This document shows positions 7,379-15,321 of a DNA stretch of 44,194 nucleotides, piece after piece. Both the position numbers and the translations under genes were made by a program. This stretch comes from JBAZTO01 sp041661865 (lineage in GTDB: Bacteria; Planctomycetota; Phycisphaerae; SM23-33). The notes under the pieces were generated by a model. It was not told the origin of the DNA and ran no database searches. It saw only the letters and a list, made by a program, of their open reading frames with translations. The DNA lies in the NCBI GenBank assembly GCA_041661865.1, contig JBAZTO010000036.1, positions 1 through 44,194 on the forward strand, read 5' to 3'. Within the stretch, counting starts at the first letter, position 1; every line of letters starts with the position of its first letter.

Positions 7379-9049
7379 CTATTTCATGTCCGGCGCCTTG
7401 TAGCCGAAGACCTTGGCCCTGGTCAGGCGAAACCGTATATCGAGCTTCTTGCCCTTGAGCGAAGAGAGGTCCTGGCCTTTCCATCGCACAGGGGCCCAGA
7501 CTTTGTCGCCCGTCAGCGGCTCGCAGTCAGCCAGCGAGAATCCCGGCAGCGGCTCGGTCTTGTTGCGTTCGAGCAGTTCCACCTCGACTTTTCCGCCCTC
7601 TTCCGTGCGGTAGTTGACGAGGATCTCCGGCCCGTTGAGTATGAAGGGGTAGGCGTAGAATTCCCCGACGTCGTCGGCCTGCACGCCGGCCAAGCGACCG
7701 TCCTCCCACACCGCCCAGGCCAGGCCGTCGCGGCTCTTGTAGTCCTTGTACATGGAGTAGTTGGCGTTGTGCGTGTGGTCGTAGCCGTTGTAGGGCAAGG
7801 CCAGCCGGCCGTCGGGAAGGTGGACCAGGTTCGGCTGGGCATAAAGCTGCCCGCTGTCCCACTGGCCTTCCTTGCCCACATCGAGGATCGCCTCGTGGGA
7901 GACCCAGTTGTAGACATACCCGTCGTGGCTGATGGCCAGCCGCACGTCGCTGTGGTCGGTGTCCTGGTGATAGATCGCCGGGAACAATAGCCGCAGGTCA
8001 GGTTTTCCCGGGTAAGTCGTGTAGCTGTTGGAGTAGTAGTCGTCGCTGGGGCCGTCTTCGCTCCCGGCGACCAGCAGCGTCGTCGGAGGCGGCCAGTTGT
8101 GGAAGTCCTCGGTCTTGGAGTGGCTGATGGCTCGCCCGTTCTGGTGGCCGCGGAAGAAACCCACGTACTTCTTGAGCTGCGGATCCCACGAGACGATGTT
8201 CCAGGTGTCGCAGAACCACCGGATGGCCGGCTTGGGCAGGCGTGTCCAATTCATGCCGTCGGGCGAGACGACGCCATAAAGCCCGTAACGGTTGAACGCG
8301 GGGGTCTTGTCGGTGATCTCATCGGCGGGCAGTTCATCAAAGATAAAGCCCTTGTAGCGTTCACCCGGCTTGGCGGCGGGGTCGTCGTAGACGGCGTTGA
8401 TGGAGAAGGGGGCGACAATGTTATTGTCCTTGCTGCCGTTGTAGCTGTGCAGTCCCAGCGAGGGCTTGGTCCAGTGCAGGCCGTCGGTGCTCTCGGCGTA
8501 GCAGGTGGCGGCGCCGGAGACCTCCATCGCGCGCCCTTCGGCGTAGACGACCTTGACCTGGGCCTGTCTGACGAAGATGCCGTACCAGCAGCGGTAGCGA
8601 TCTCCGTCATGGATGACGACGCCGTCGCTGATGGTTTTTTCACACGGCTGGTCGGCGACCAGGAACGGGCCGATCTTGTGGGCCTTCTCCACGGCGATCC
8701 GCACGCCGAAGACCGGGTGTCGGGCCTCCATGCCGTGGCCGGTCAGCTTGCGATCTTGGCCCGCTTCCTTCTTCTTGGCGAGAATCTCCCGTCCCTCGTC
8801 CGACAGGCGATTGGCGTCATACGTCGGCACCATGTTGGTATTCAGGATGGACGTCCAGTCCATGAACAGGACGGCGTTGTCCGTCGCGGCCTGCGGTTGT
8901 GTGGCCGGGGCGGAGGCGGGCGCCATGGTCGCAGCCGTGGCGGAAGGTTGCGAGGTGGCCTCGGCGGCGACGCAGAGAGCGGCCGCGGTCAGAATGGCGC
9001 AACAGAAGGCAAGGCCCAGGCCGGGGGCGGAGCGGTAGAGCTTGGTCAC
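7379..9049 (-). CDS. Secreted five-bladed-propeller glycosidase-like protein, paralogue 3 (first in transcription)
   Basis: 556 residues. GTG 9049 is preceded by AGGAGAAAGAAC. Signal peptide TKLYRSAPGLGLAFCCAILTAAALCVAAEA. Same domain plan as the other two, but it lacks a short segment: paralogues 1 and 2 read GEFYVCAPTMYGYSFTLNG, this one GEFYAYPFILNG, a net loss of 7 residues in what should be a blade strand/loop. The C-terminal tail also differs more (KKLDIRFRLT). A much longer in-frame extension to 9454 exists but runs through the divergent promoter region and has no ribosome-binding site. It is the promoter-proximal gene of the cluster and the most diverged copy. Confidence 0.78.
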   Translation of the reverse strand: MTKLYRSAPGLGLAFCCAILTAAALCVAAEATSQPSATAATMAPASAPATQPQAATDNAVLFMDWTSILNTNMVPTYDANRLSDEGREILAKKKEAGQDRKLTGHGMEARHPVFGVRIAVEKAHKIGPFLVADQPCEKTISDGVVIHDGDRYRCWYGIFVRQAQVKVVYAEGRAMEVSGAATCYAESTDGLHWTKPSLGLHSYNGSKDNNIVAPFSINAVYDDPAAKPGERYKGFIFDELPADEITDKTPAFNRYGLYGVVSPDGMNWTRLPKPAIRWFCDTWNIVSWDPQLKKYVGFFRGHQNGRAISHSKTEDFHNWPPPTTLLVAGSEDGPSDDYYSNSYTTYPGKPDLRLLFPAIYHQDTDHSDVRLAISHDGYVYNWVSHEAILDVGKEGQWDSGQLYAQPNLVHLPDGRLALPYNGYDHTHNANYSMYKDYKSRDGLAWAVWEDGRLAGVQADDVGEFYAYPFILNGPEILVNYRTEEGGKVEVELLERNKTEPLPGFSLADCEPLTGDKVWAPVRWKGQDLSSLKGKKLDIRFRLTRAKVFGYKAPDMK

Positions 9050-9155
9050 GTTCTTTCTCCTGATAAAGGGTGAACTGGCAAGCCAAACGTAAGTGATTGC
9101 ATTATCTTGCATGGCGATGGAGGAAATAGCGCGGGCTTTGCCGGCTCGCAGGCAG

Positions 9156-9161
9156 TATAAT
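9156..9161 (+). promoter_or_regulatory. Possible -10 box for the small gene at 9245
   Basis: A perfect TATAAT lies 84 bp before the ATG at 9245. There is no convincing -35 at 16-18 bp, so the call rests on the -10 alone. On the opposite strand, the same 195-bp divergent region must also serve the propeller cluster. Confidence 0.3.
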
Positions 9162-9244
9162 GAAACGATATCCCCAGGAGGACCTCGTTTGAGGCTTCGC
9201 CGAGAACCCGTCGCCGCTCCTGTAACTTGCACAGATGGAGAACC

Positions 9245-9613
9245 ATGATGACTTTCCTTGGTGACGTGGAATTCGTGGAAGGCCGCCGCCCCAGCCAGAC
9301 CGCCGCCGTGGTGCTTGGGCAATGCCTGGGCTGCGGCAAGAAAAATGACGGCAAGGAAATCGAGAAGTTTCTCCTGGGCATGTCGATCAAGCCCGATGCG
9401 TTCTTCAGGGATATCGACGCCGATTGGTCCGGCAAGCCGTTTATCGGACAGCACGTTTTCAAGGTGGCCGCTGCCGCCGGCTACGAGGGCACCGAGAATG
9501 AATTATGGCTTGCGGTCACCGGCAACGTGGCCCCGTACGCGATAAAGAAGGTTAAGGCCCAGCCCAAGAAGGCCGTTCGCAAGGTCGTGGGCAAGTCCAA
9601 GAAGACGGCCTGA
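9245..9613 (+). CDS. Small hypothetical protein with a CxxC pair and Lys-rich tail
   Basis: 122 residues, not recognised. The N-terminal part has GQCLGCGKKND, a single CxxC that could be redox-active or half of a metal site, followed by a mixed alpha/beta region (FLLGMSIKPDAFFRDIDADWSG). The last 25 residues are strongly basic (KKVKAQPKKAVRKVVGKSKK), like tails that contact nucleic acid. Start choice: ATG 9245 with GGAG 6 nt upstream; the adjacent ATG 9248 and TTG 9227 are alternatives. It is divergent from the propeller cluster and convergent with the TPR gene, so it stands alone. Confidence 0.6.
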   Translation: MMTFLGDVEFVEGRRPSQTAAVVLGQCLGCGKKNDGKEIEKFLLGMSIKPDAFFRDIDADWSGKPFIGQHVFKVAAAAGYEGTENELWLAVTGNVAPYAIKKVKAQPKKAVRKVVGKSKKTA

Positions 9614-9718
9614 AACGCTCCGCCCCCGCGGCTAACCGGACCGGTCACTCATTCACGACAGGGAAGGCGTCAGGCAGCGCGCCTAAGCGGAGGCCGGGCG
9701 TAACAACGGCTCGCCAGA

Positions 9719-11971
9719 TTACGGCTGGGCCGCCGCGGCAGGTGTGGCCTTCGTTGCCGAAGGTCCCCGCCGGCGAAGCTCCAGCAGATGGTTGAGTTCT
9801 TGTCGCGGCCCCGGCATGTCGGGCCTGAGCTGGGCGGCCCGTTCGAGATGGGCAATCGCTTCGTCGATCCTTCCCAGGCCGGCCAGGACCTTGCCCATGT
9901 TGTAGTGGGAATCGGCATAGTCCGGCCTGATCGCCAGCGCCTGTTCGAGTTGTGCAACGGCCTCGTCGAGGCGACCTTGCGAAGCCAGCGCCACGCCCAG
10001 GTTGTTGCGGACTTCGACGAAATCCGGCTTCAACCTCAGCGCCTGCGCGTACTGCGCGATGGCCTCATCGAAGCGCCCCCGCGAAAGCATCGCGTGGCCC
10101 AGGCCGGCGCGAGCCTCGGGGTAGTCGGGTCTGATCTTCAATGCCGCCTCGTAATGCGCGGCGGCCTCGGCGAGCCGGCCCTGCGAAGCCAGCGTAAGCG
10201 CCAGGTTGTAGTGGATCGGGGGGGAATCGGGTGTCTGCCTCAGCGCCTTCTCGTAGTGCGCGATGGCCTCCGCGGAGCGACCCTGCTCGGCCAACAGGTT
10301 GCCCATGTTGCTGTGGCTGACAGCCGAATCAGGTTTCAATTTCAGGGCTTGCTCGTACTGTGTGGCGGCTTCGGCTACTCGCCCCTGCGAAGCCAGCGCC
10401 ACGCCCAGGTTGTTGTAGGCGTCAGTATACTTGGGTTCCAGTATCGTCGCCCGCTCGTAGTGCGGGATGGCCTCGATGATGCGTCCCTGCCCGGCCAGCG
10501 CCATTCCCAGGTGGTTATGGGCATCGGGATAATCAGGTCTCAGTCGCAGGGCCTGCTCATAGTGCGCGATCGCCTCGGCGGTACGCCCCACGGCGGCCAA
10601 CTCGGTGCCGAAGGTACACCAGGCCCGTGCGTTGTCGGGAGCCTTGCGGACATTGTCTTCCCAGATCGAGAATTGGGAGCGGTAGTCCTCGTTCCGCAGG
10701 ACCGTCAGGCAGATGCCCCCCCCAACCAGCGCGCAGACCATCGCCATCGGCACGGCCCACTGGATTATCCTTCGGCCTGGGCCGGCCGAGGGCAGGGGCG
10801 GCAGGCAGCGCCTCCAGGCCCATTGTGCCAGCAGGACGGTCAGCACCACCACCGCCGCCAGTGGCAGGTACATGCGATGCTCGGCCATCGTCTGGGTCAC
10901 CACCGGTATCACGCTGGAACTGGGGGCCAGGGTCGCGAAGAAAAACACGCCCAGGAAGCCCGCCCAGGGCAGCAGTCGAAGCGCCACCACCGTCCCGGCC
11001 AGCAGCAGGCCCACAAGGATGGCGTAGGGCACGATGTCCCAGGCCCTGGTGGCCAGCCCGGTTCCGTAGTCCAGGCACAGCGGGTGCGGCCAGAAGCACA
11101 GCCGCAGGTAGTGCGCGATGGCCCCGAACTGCGTCCGGGCGTAATCCCACGAACTTATTCCATGCCCGATCCCCACGGTCCCGCCGCGTCCCTCGGCCCT
11201 GATCACCAGCGCCGCCAACAGTCCCCATGTGGCCGCCAGGGACAGGTAGAGCTTCCAGTGGCGCTTGATCGCCTCGCGGAACGACAGTGACACGAACGTG
11301 CGGTCATACAGCAGGACTATCAGTGGGGCGGAGACCAGGGTCTCCTTGGTCGCCATTCCCACCAGGCAGGCGGCCACCGCCAGCACCTGCCACGTGACGC
11401 CGCGCTCGCCGGCGAAGGCGCGGATGCAGCCATACAGGACGGCCAGGTAGAGCAGTGCCGCCAGCGATTCGGCCCGTTGAGAAACATAAGTGACCGACTC
11501 GCTCTGGAGGGGATGCACTGCCCATATCAGTGCTGCCGCCAGCGCCAGGGTGGTCGAGCGGCCGGCGAAGCGATCACGCAGCGACGGCAGCAGGAGCGTC
11601 CGCCGAACGACGCCGAAGAGCATCAGGGCCGCCAGAATGTGGACGGCCAGGTTGACCGCGTGATAGCCCCAGGGATTGAGGCCTCCCAAGGCGTAATTGA
11701 CGGCCAGGGACAGGTTCACCACCGGCCGGCCGTCGGTGGGGGAGCCGATGTGTGTCGAGTCGAGTACCGGGCCGAGGGGCCAGAGACTTCTGATCGTGAG
11801 ATTCTCGACGACCGCGTAAGTGTCGTCAAAGACGAAGGCGCCCTGAAAGCTGTTGGAGTAGGCCGCCACGGCCACGATTGCTATCAGCGAGGCCGCTACC
11901 GTCGGCGCAATGCGTCCCGGCGACGGCGCGGGTTGGGGCTGTCTGCCTGGAGATCGCCGTTGTGTTCGCAT
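9719..11971 (-). CDS. TMTC-like GT-C membrane protein with 8 TPRs, copy A
   Basis: 750 residues. A polytopic N-terminal half (about residues 21-440, roughly ten hydrophobic segments) is followed by eight 34-residue TPRs (repeats ending RPDY, EPKY, KPDS, TPDS, RPDY, KPDF, RPDY, RPDM). FVFDD (46-50) in the first extracytoplasmic loop fits the acidic catalytic motif of GT-C glycosyltransferases, and HPLQSESVTYVSQRAESLAA resembles the HPxxTEAVxxVxxRAxxLAAL signature of animal TMTC O-mannosyltransferases. It is plausibly a lipid-linked-sugar-dependent protein glycosyltransferase; the activity is inferred. The start is ATG 11971 (MRTQRRSPGR); the upstream context is CTCCTT rather than a Shine-Dalgarno sequence, so initiation may be weak. 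It is the downstream member of a tandem duplication; the N-terminal half is almost identical to copy B. Confidence 0.8.
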   Translation of the reverse strand: MRTQRRSPGRQPQPAPSPGRIAPTVAASLIAIVAVAAYSNSFQGAFVFDDTYAVVENLTIRSLWPLGPVLDSTHIGSPTDGRPVVNLSLAVNYALGGLNPWGYHAVNLAVHILAALMLFGVVRRTLLLPSLRDRFAGRSTTLALAAALIWAVHPLQSESVTYVSQRAESLAALLYLAVLYGCIRAFAGERGVTWQVLAVAACLVGMATKETLVSAPLIVLLYDRTFVSLSFREAIKRHWKLYLSLAATWGLLAALVIRAEGRGGTVGIGHGISSWDYARTQFGAIAHYLRLCFWPHPLCLDYGTGLATRAWDIVPYAILVGLLLAGTVVALRLLPWAGFLGVFFFATLAPSSSVIPVVTQTMAEHRMYLPLAAVVVLTVLLAQWAWRRCLPPLPSAGPGRRIIQWAVPMAMVCALVGGGICLTVLRNEDYRSQFSIWEDNVRKAPDNARAWCTFGTELAAVGRTAEAIAHYEQALRLRPDYPDAHNHLGMALAGQGRIIEAIPHYERATILEPKYTDAYNNLGVALASQGRVAEAATQYEQALKLKPDSAVSHSNMGNLLAEQGRSAEAIAHYEKALRQTPDSPPIHYNLALTLASQGRLAEAAAHYEAALKIRPDYPEARAGLGHAMLSRGRFDEAIAQYAQALRLKPDFVEVRNNLGVALASQGRLDEAVAQLEQALAIRPDYADSHYNMGKVLAGLGRIDEAIAHLERAAQLRPDMPGPRQELNHLLELRRRGPSATKATPAAAAQP

Positions 11972-12047
11972 AAGGAGTCCGCCGCGGCGCGGGCCGTCGT
12001 CTCGGCCACGCCTGTGAAGGGATATACTATCCCGACTCCCGGCGGTC

Positions 12048-12113
12048 TTACAATGATCCCTTTGTGCTGGGAACCTGGCCCTTTCGCAACGGGTCGATCG
12101 TCTTGGCCGCCCG
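12048..12113 (-). pseudogene. hisB: hisB 3'-end fragment (duplication scar)
   Basis: About 22 codons ending in a TAA stop, matching the C-terminus of the intact hisB at 14143-14208 with a few substitutions (AKTIDPLRKGQVPSTKGII against AKAIDPSRKGQVPSTKGSL). It has no start and is a by-product of the tandem duplication. It lies 76 bp upstream of the copy A start and is therefore the leader DNA of copy A. Confidence 0.85.
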
Positions 12114-12116
12114 AGG

Positions 12117-14066
12117 TCATGGCCCGGTCGCCGCAGTGGGGGGAGCGGGTATCGTCGCGGAAGGCTTCCCCCATCGCAGCTCCAGCAGACGGCTGAGTTC
12201 TTCTCGTGGCCCCGGCATGTCGGGCCTGAGTTGAACGGCCCACTCGAGATGGGCAATTGCGTCGTCGATCTTTCCCTGGCCGGCCAGGGCCTTGCCCAAA
12301 TAGTAGTGGGCCTTGGCATAATCCGGTTTCAGTTGCACGGATCGCTTAAAGTGAGTGATGGCTTCACCCATTCTTCCCTGGGTGGCCAATGCGACGCCCA
12401 GGTTGTTATGGGCCTCGGCAAAGTCCGGTTTCAACTTCAGCACCCGCTCGTAGTGCGCGACGGCCTCCGCGAGGCGGCCCTGCGATGCCAGCGCGTTGCC
12501 CAAATTGTTATGGGCCTTGGGATAATCAGGTCTCAGTCGCAGGGCCTGCTCATACTGAACGATGGCAGCCACGGTCCGGCCCTGCGAGATAAACGCCATA
12601 CCCAGGTTGTTGTGGGCCTCGGCATAATCCGGTTTCAACTTCAGGGCCTGCTCATAGTGCGCGATCGCCTCGGCGGTGCGCCCCACGGCGGCCAACTCGG
12701 TGCCGAAGGTACACCAGGCCCGTGCGTTGTCAGGGGCCTTGCGGACATTGTCTTCCAAGATCGAGAATTGGGAGCGGTAGTCCCTGTTCCGCAAGAGCGT
12801 CAGATAGATGCCCCCCGCGACCAGCCCGCAGACTATCGCCATCGGCACGGCCCAGCGGACAACCCTCCGGCCCCGCCCGGCCGAGGGCAGGGGCGGCAGG
12901 CAGCGCCTCCAGGCCCATTGCGCCAGCAGGACAGCCAGCACCACCACTGCCGCCGAAGGCAGGTACATGCGATGCTCGGCCATCGTCTGAGTCACCACCG
13001 GTATCACGCTGGAACTGGGGGCCAGGGTCGCGAAGAAGAACACGCCCAGGAAGCCCGCCCAGGGCAGGAAGCGAAGTGCCACCACCGTCCCGGCCAGCAG
13101 CAGGCCCACAAGGATGGCGTAGGGCACGATGTCCCAGGCCCTGGTGGCCAGCCCGGTTCCGTAGTCCAGGCACAGCGGGTGCGGCCAGAAGCACAGCCGC
13201 AGGTAGTGCGCGATGGCCCCGAACTGCGTCCGGGCGTAATCCCACGAACTTATTCCATGCCCGATCCCCACGGTCCCGCCGCGTCCCTCGGCCCTGATCA
13301 CCAGCGCCGCCAACAGTCCCCATGTGGCCGCCAGGGACAGGTAGAGCTTCCAGTGGCGCTTGATCGCCTCGCGGAACGACAGTGACACGAACGTGCGGTC
13401 ATACAGCAGGACTATCAGTGGGGCGGAGACCAGGGTCTCCTTGGTCGCCATTCCCACCAGGCAGGCGGCCACCGCCAGCACCTGCCACGTGACGCCGCGC
13501 TCGCCGGCGAAGGCGCGGATGCAGCCATACAGGACGGCCAGGTAGAGCAGTGCCGCCAGCGATTCGGCCCGTTGAGAAACATAAGTGACCGACTCGCTCT
13601 GGAGGGGATGCACTGCCCATATCAGTGCTGCCGCCAGCGCCAGGGTGGTCGAGCGGCCGGCGAAGCGATCACGCAGCGACGGCAGCAGGAGCGTCCGCCG
13701 AACGACGCCGAAGAGCATCAGGGCCGCCAGAATGTGGACGGCCAGGTTGACCGCGTGATAGCCCCAGGGATTGAGGCCTCCCAAGGCGTAATTGACGGCC
13801 AGGGACAGGTTCACCACCGGCCGGCCGTCGGTGGGGGAGCCGATGTGTGTCGAGTCGAGTACCGGGCCGAGGGGCCAGAGACTTCTGATCGTGGGGTTCT
13901 CGACGACCGCGTAAATGTCGTCAAAGACGAAGGCACCCTGAAAACTATTCCAGTAGGCCGCCACGGCCACGATTGCTATCAGCGAGGCCGCTACCGTCGG
14001 CGCAATGCGTCCCGGCGACGGCGCGGGTTGGGGCTGTCTGCCTGGAGATCGCCGTTGTGGTCGCAT
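12117..14066 (-). CDS. TMTC-like GT-C membrane protein with 5 TPRs, copy B
   Basis: 649 residues from ATG 14066 (MRPQRRSPGR). The hydrophobic N-terminal half matches copy A over long stretches with only isolated changes (for example FDDIYAVVENPT against FDDTYAVVENLT), keeping the FDD and HPLQSESV motifs. The C-terminal half has five TPRs (ends KPDY, RPDY, KPDF, KPDY, RPDM) instead of eight. The C-terminal tail (KPSATIPAPPTAATGP) matches the tail of copy A in type. It sits directly downstream of hisB (76 bp), probably on the his transcript or a promoter in the gap. The same function is inferred as for copy A; different TPR number implies different partner or substrate range. Confidence 0.8.
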   Translation of the reverse strand: MRPQRRSPGRQPQPAPSPGRIAPTVAASLIAIVAVAAYWNSFQGAFVFDDIYAVVENPTIRSLWPLGPVLDSTHIGSPTDGRPVVNLSLAVNYALGGLNPWGYHAVNLAVHILAALMLFGVVRRTLLLPSLRDRFAGRSTTLALAAALIWAVHPLQSESVTYVSQRAESLAALLYLAVLYGCIRAFAGERGVTWQVLAVAACLVGMATKETLVSAPLIVLLYDRTFVSLSFREAIKRHWKLYLSLAATWGLLAALVIRAEGRGGTVGIGHGISSWDYARTQFGAIAHYLRLCFWPHPLCLDYGTGLATRAWDIVPYAILVGLLLAGTVVALRFLPWAGFLGVFFFATLAPSSSVIPVVTQTMAEHRMYLPSAAVVVLAVLLAQWAWRRCLPPLPSAGRGRRVVRWAVPMAIVCGLVAGGIYLTLLRNRDYRSQFSILEDNVRKAPDNARAWCTFGTELAAVGRTAEAIAHYEQALKLKPDYAEAHNNLGMAFISQGRTVAAIVQYEQALRLRPDYPKAHNNLGNALASQGRLAEAVAHYERVLKLKPDFAEAHNNLGVALATQGRMGEAITHFKRSVQLKPDYAKAHYYLGKALAGQGKIDDAIAHLEWAVQLRPDMPGPREELSRLLELRWGKPSATIPAPPTAATGP

Positions 14067-14142
14067 AAGGGATCCGCCGCGGCGCCGGCCGTCGTCTCGG
14101 CCACGCCTGTGAAGGAGTATACTATCCCAACTCCCGGCGGCC

Positions 14143-14736
14143 TTACAACGATCCCTTCGTGCTGGGAACCTGGCCCTTGCGCGACGGGTCGATCGCCTTG
14201 GCCGCCCGCAGGGCCTGGGCGAAGGCCTTGAAGATGGCCTCGGCGATGTGGTGGTCGTTCGCGCCGTAGGGCACGTTGACGTGCAGGTTGATGCCCGCCA
14301 CGGTGGCCAGGCGGCGGAGGAACTCCTCGATCAGTTGCGTGTCGAAGGTGCCGATCTTGCCGCCGGCGAAGCGGACGTTGAACACGATGGCGGCCCGGCC
14401 GGACAGGTCGATCGCGACGTTGGCCAGGGCCTCGTCCATCGGCACCGACGCGGCGCCGTAGCGGCAGATGCCCGCCTTGTCGCCCAAGGTCTGCGCCAGG
14501 GCCTGGCCCAGGCAGATGCCGACGTCCTCGGTGGTGTGGTGGTCGTCCACCTGCAGATCGCCCCGCGCGGTGATGGCGATGTCGCAGGCGCTGTGCTTGC
14601 CCAGGTGGTCGAGCATGTGGTCGAGAAATCCCACGCCCGTCGAGGCGGTCACCTGCCCGGTCCCGTCCAGGTCCAGCGACAGCTCGATCTGCGTTTCCCG
14701 GGTCTTGCGGATGATTTTGGCGGAGCGACTTGCCAT
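14143..14736 (-). CDS. hisB: Imidazoleglycerol-phosphate dehydratase
   Basis: 197 residues, a single-function HisB (no HAD domain). Histidine biosynthesis step: IGP to imidazole-acetol phosphate. The two Mn-binding His-rich motifs are present: DHHTTED at 65-71 and DHHIAEA at 161-167, plus GFLDHMLDHLGKH (36-48). Length is normal for the family. ATG 14736 has AAGGAAGG upstream. It is the last his gene of the local operon hisD-hisC-hisB, separated from hisC by the inserted four-helix-bundle gene. Confidence 0.95.
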   Translation of the reverse strand: MASRSAKIIRKTRETQIELSLDLDGTGQVTASTGVGFLDHMLDHLGKHSACDIAITARGDLQVDDHHTTEDVGICLGQALAQTLGDKAGICRYGAASVPMDEALANVAIDLSGRAAIVFNVRFAGGKIGTFDTQLIEEFLRRLATVAGINLHVNVPYGANDHHIAEAIFKAFAQALRAAKAIDPSRKGQVPSTKGSL

Positions 14737-14750
14737 GCGGCACCTTCCTT

Positions 14751-14783
14751 AAGTGCGAAGTGCGGAGTGCGAAGTGCGAAAAA
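14751..14783 (-). repeat. 7-bp tandem array, left arm of four-helix-bundle cassette
   Basis: Read on the plus strand: AGTGCGA, AGTGCGG, AGTGCGA, AGTGCGA, then AAAAC. The same array is inverted at 15263-15320. It lies 15 bp upstream of the hisB start. Confidence 0.85.
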
Positions 14784-14830
14784 CCCTCGCATGCCACGGT
14801 CCATTCTCAGTAACAATGTGTTTCGGCACA

Positions 14831-15235
14831 TCAGGCAGGGGCATTTCCAACCCTCCTGACATTGACTTTGCCGTTTCCCTGAAGGCTCTTGATGAGGCCC
14901 TTGAGGATTCTCTGAATTTCCCGCGTCTGCGACAGCCCCTCTTGAATCCGGGCTTCGTCGATGTAATTCAGTTGATGCGATATCAGCAACTGCGTTTCAA
15001 CTTCATTGATGGAACCGACAGCCATGTCGAGGAACCGCAGATAATCGGCCCGCGTGTTCCTGCCGAAACCTTCAGCGATGTTGCTTGGAACGCTCACCGC
15101 GGCGCGACGAACTTGCGAACAGAGACCAAATCGCTCACGCGGCGGGAACAGATCGCTGGCCTGGTAGATCCACTTGACCAGGGCCATCGACTTCTGCCAG
15201 GCCACCAGGTCTCTATAGTCGGTTAGTCCAGCCAT
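14831..15235 (-). CDS. Four-helix-bundle protein (23S rRNA intervening-sequence type)
   Basis: 134 residues. It carries the family's characteristic segments: DLVAWQKSMALV (helix 1), FPPRERFGLCSQVRRAAVSVPSNIAEG (helix 2 and loop), RNTRADYLRFLDMAVGSINEVETQL (helix 3), and a fourth basic helix (REIQRILKGLIKSL). Proteins of this family were first seen encoded in 23S rRNA intervening sequences; their function is unknown, though a conserved basic face suggests nucleic-acid contact. The gene has visibly lower GC than its his neighbours and is bracketed by inverted 7-bp arrays, so it looks like an inserted cassette. The start at 15235 has no strong ribosome-binding site; it may be translated as part of the his mRNA. 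Confidence 0.9.
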   Translation of the reverse strand: MAGLTDYRDLVAWQKSMALVKWIYQASDLFPPRERFGLCSQVRRAAVSVPSNIAEGFGRNTRADYLRFLDMAVGSINEVETQLLISHQLNYIDEARIQEGLSQTREIQRILKGLIKSLQGNGKVNVRRVGNAPA

Positions 15236-15262
15236 TCAAGGCCCGCCCGTTGGTCGCACCGC

Positions 15263-15320
15263 TGTTTTTCACTCCGCACTTCGCACCACGCACTTCGCAC
15301 TATGTTCTTCACTCCGCACC
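15263..15320 (-). repeat. 7-bp array, right arm of four-helix-bundle cassette
   Basis: On the minus strand this reads units of AGTGCGA/GTGCGGA with AGTGAAAAAC, the inverted counterpart of 14751-14783, plus a second partial array (GGTGCGG-AGTGAAGAAC). It ends one base before the hisC stop codon. Confidence 0.8.
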
Positions 15321-15321
15321 C

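Larger units (their letters stand above)
3701..9049 (-). repeat. Tandem array of three paralogous genes with duplicated intergenic DNA
   Basis: Three consecutive units share protein sequence end to end. The spacers of 154 and 152 bp also match: both carry a gene-start-proximal segment reading AGCATTTTGC and a stop-proximal GCGTCCACGGCAA. The unit is therefore about 1.84 kb and includes its own upstream region. The upstream DNA of the outermost copy (from 9050) is only weakly related, which suggests that copy is the oldest or that its promoter region was replaced. Confidence 0.88.
9716..14208 (-). repeat. Tandem duplication of TPR gene plus hisB 3' end
   Basis: Positions 11971/14066 (starts) and 12048/14143 (hisB stops) are both offset by exactly 2095 bp. 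Unit A is about 9716-12113 and unit B about 12114-14208; they differ in length by 303 bp because copy B has three fewer TPRs. The junction at 12113/12114 joins the interior of hisB to the bases just after the TPR gene stop codon. Confidence 0.88.
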
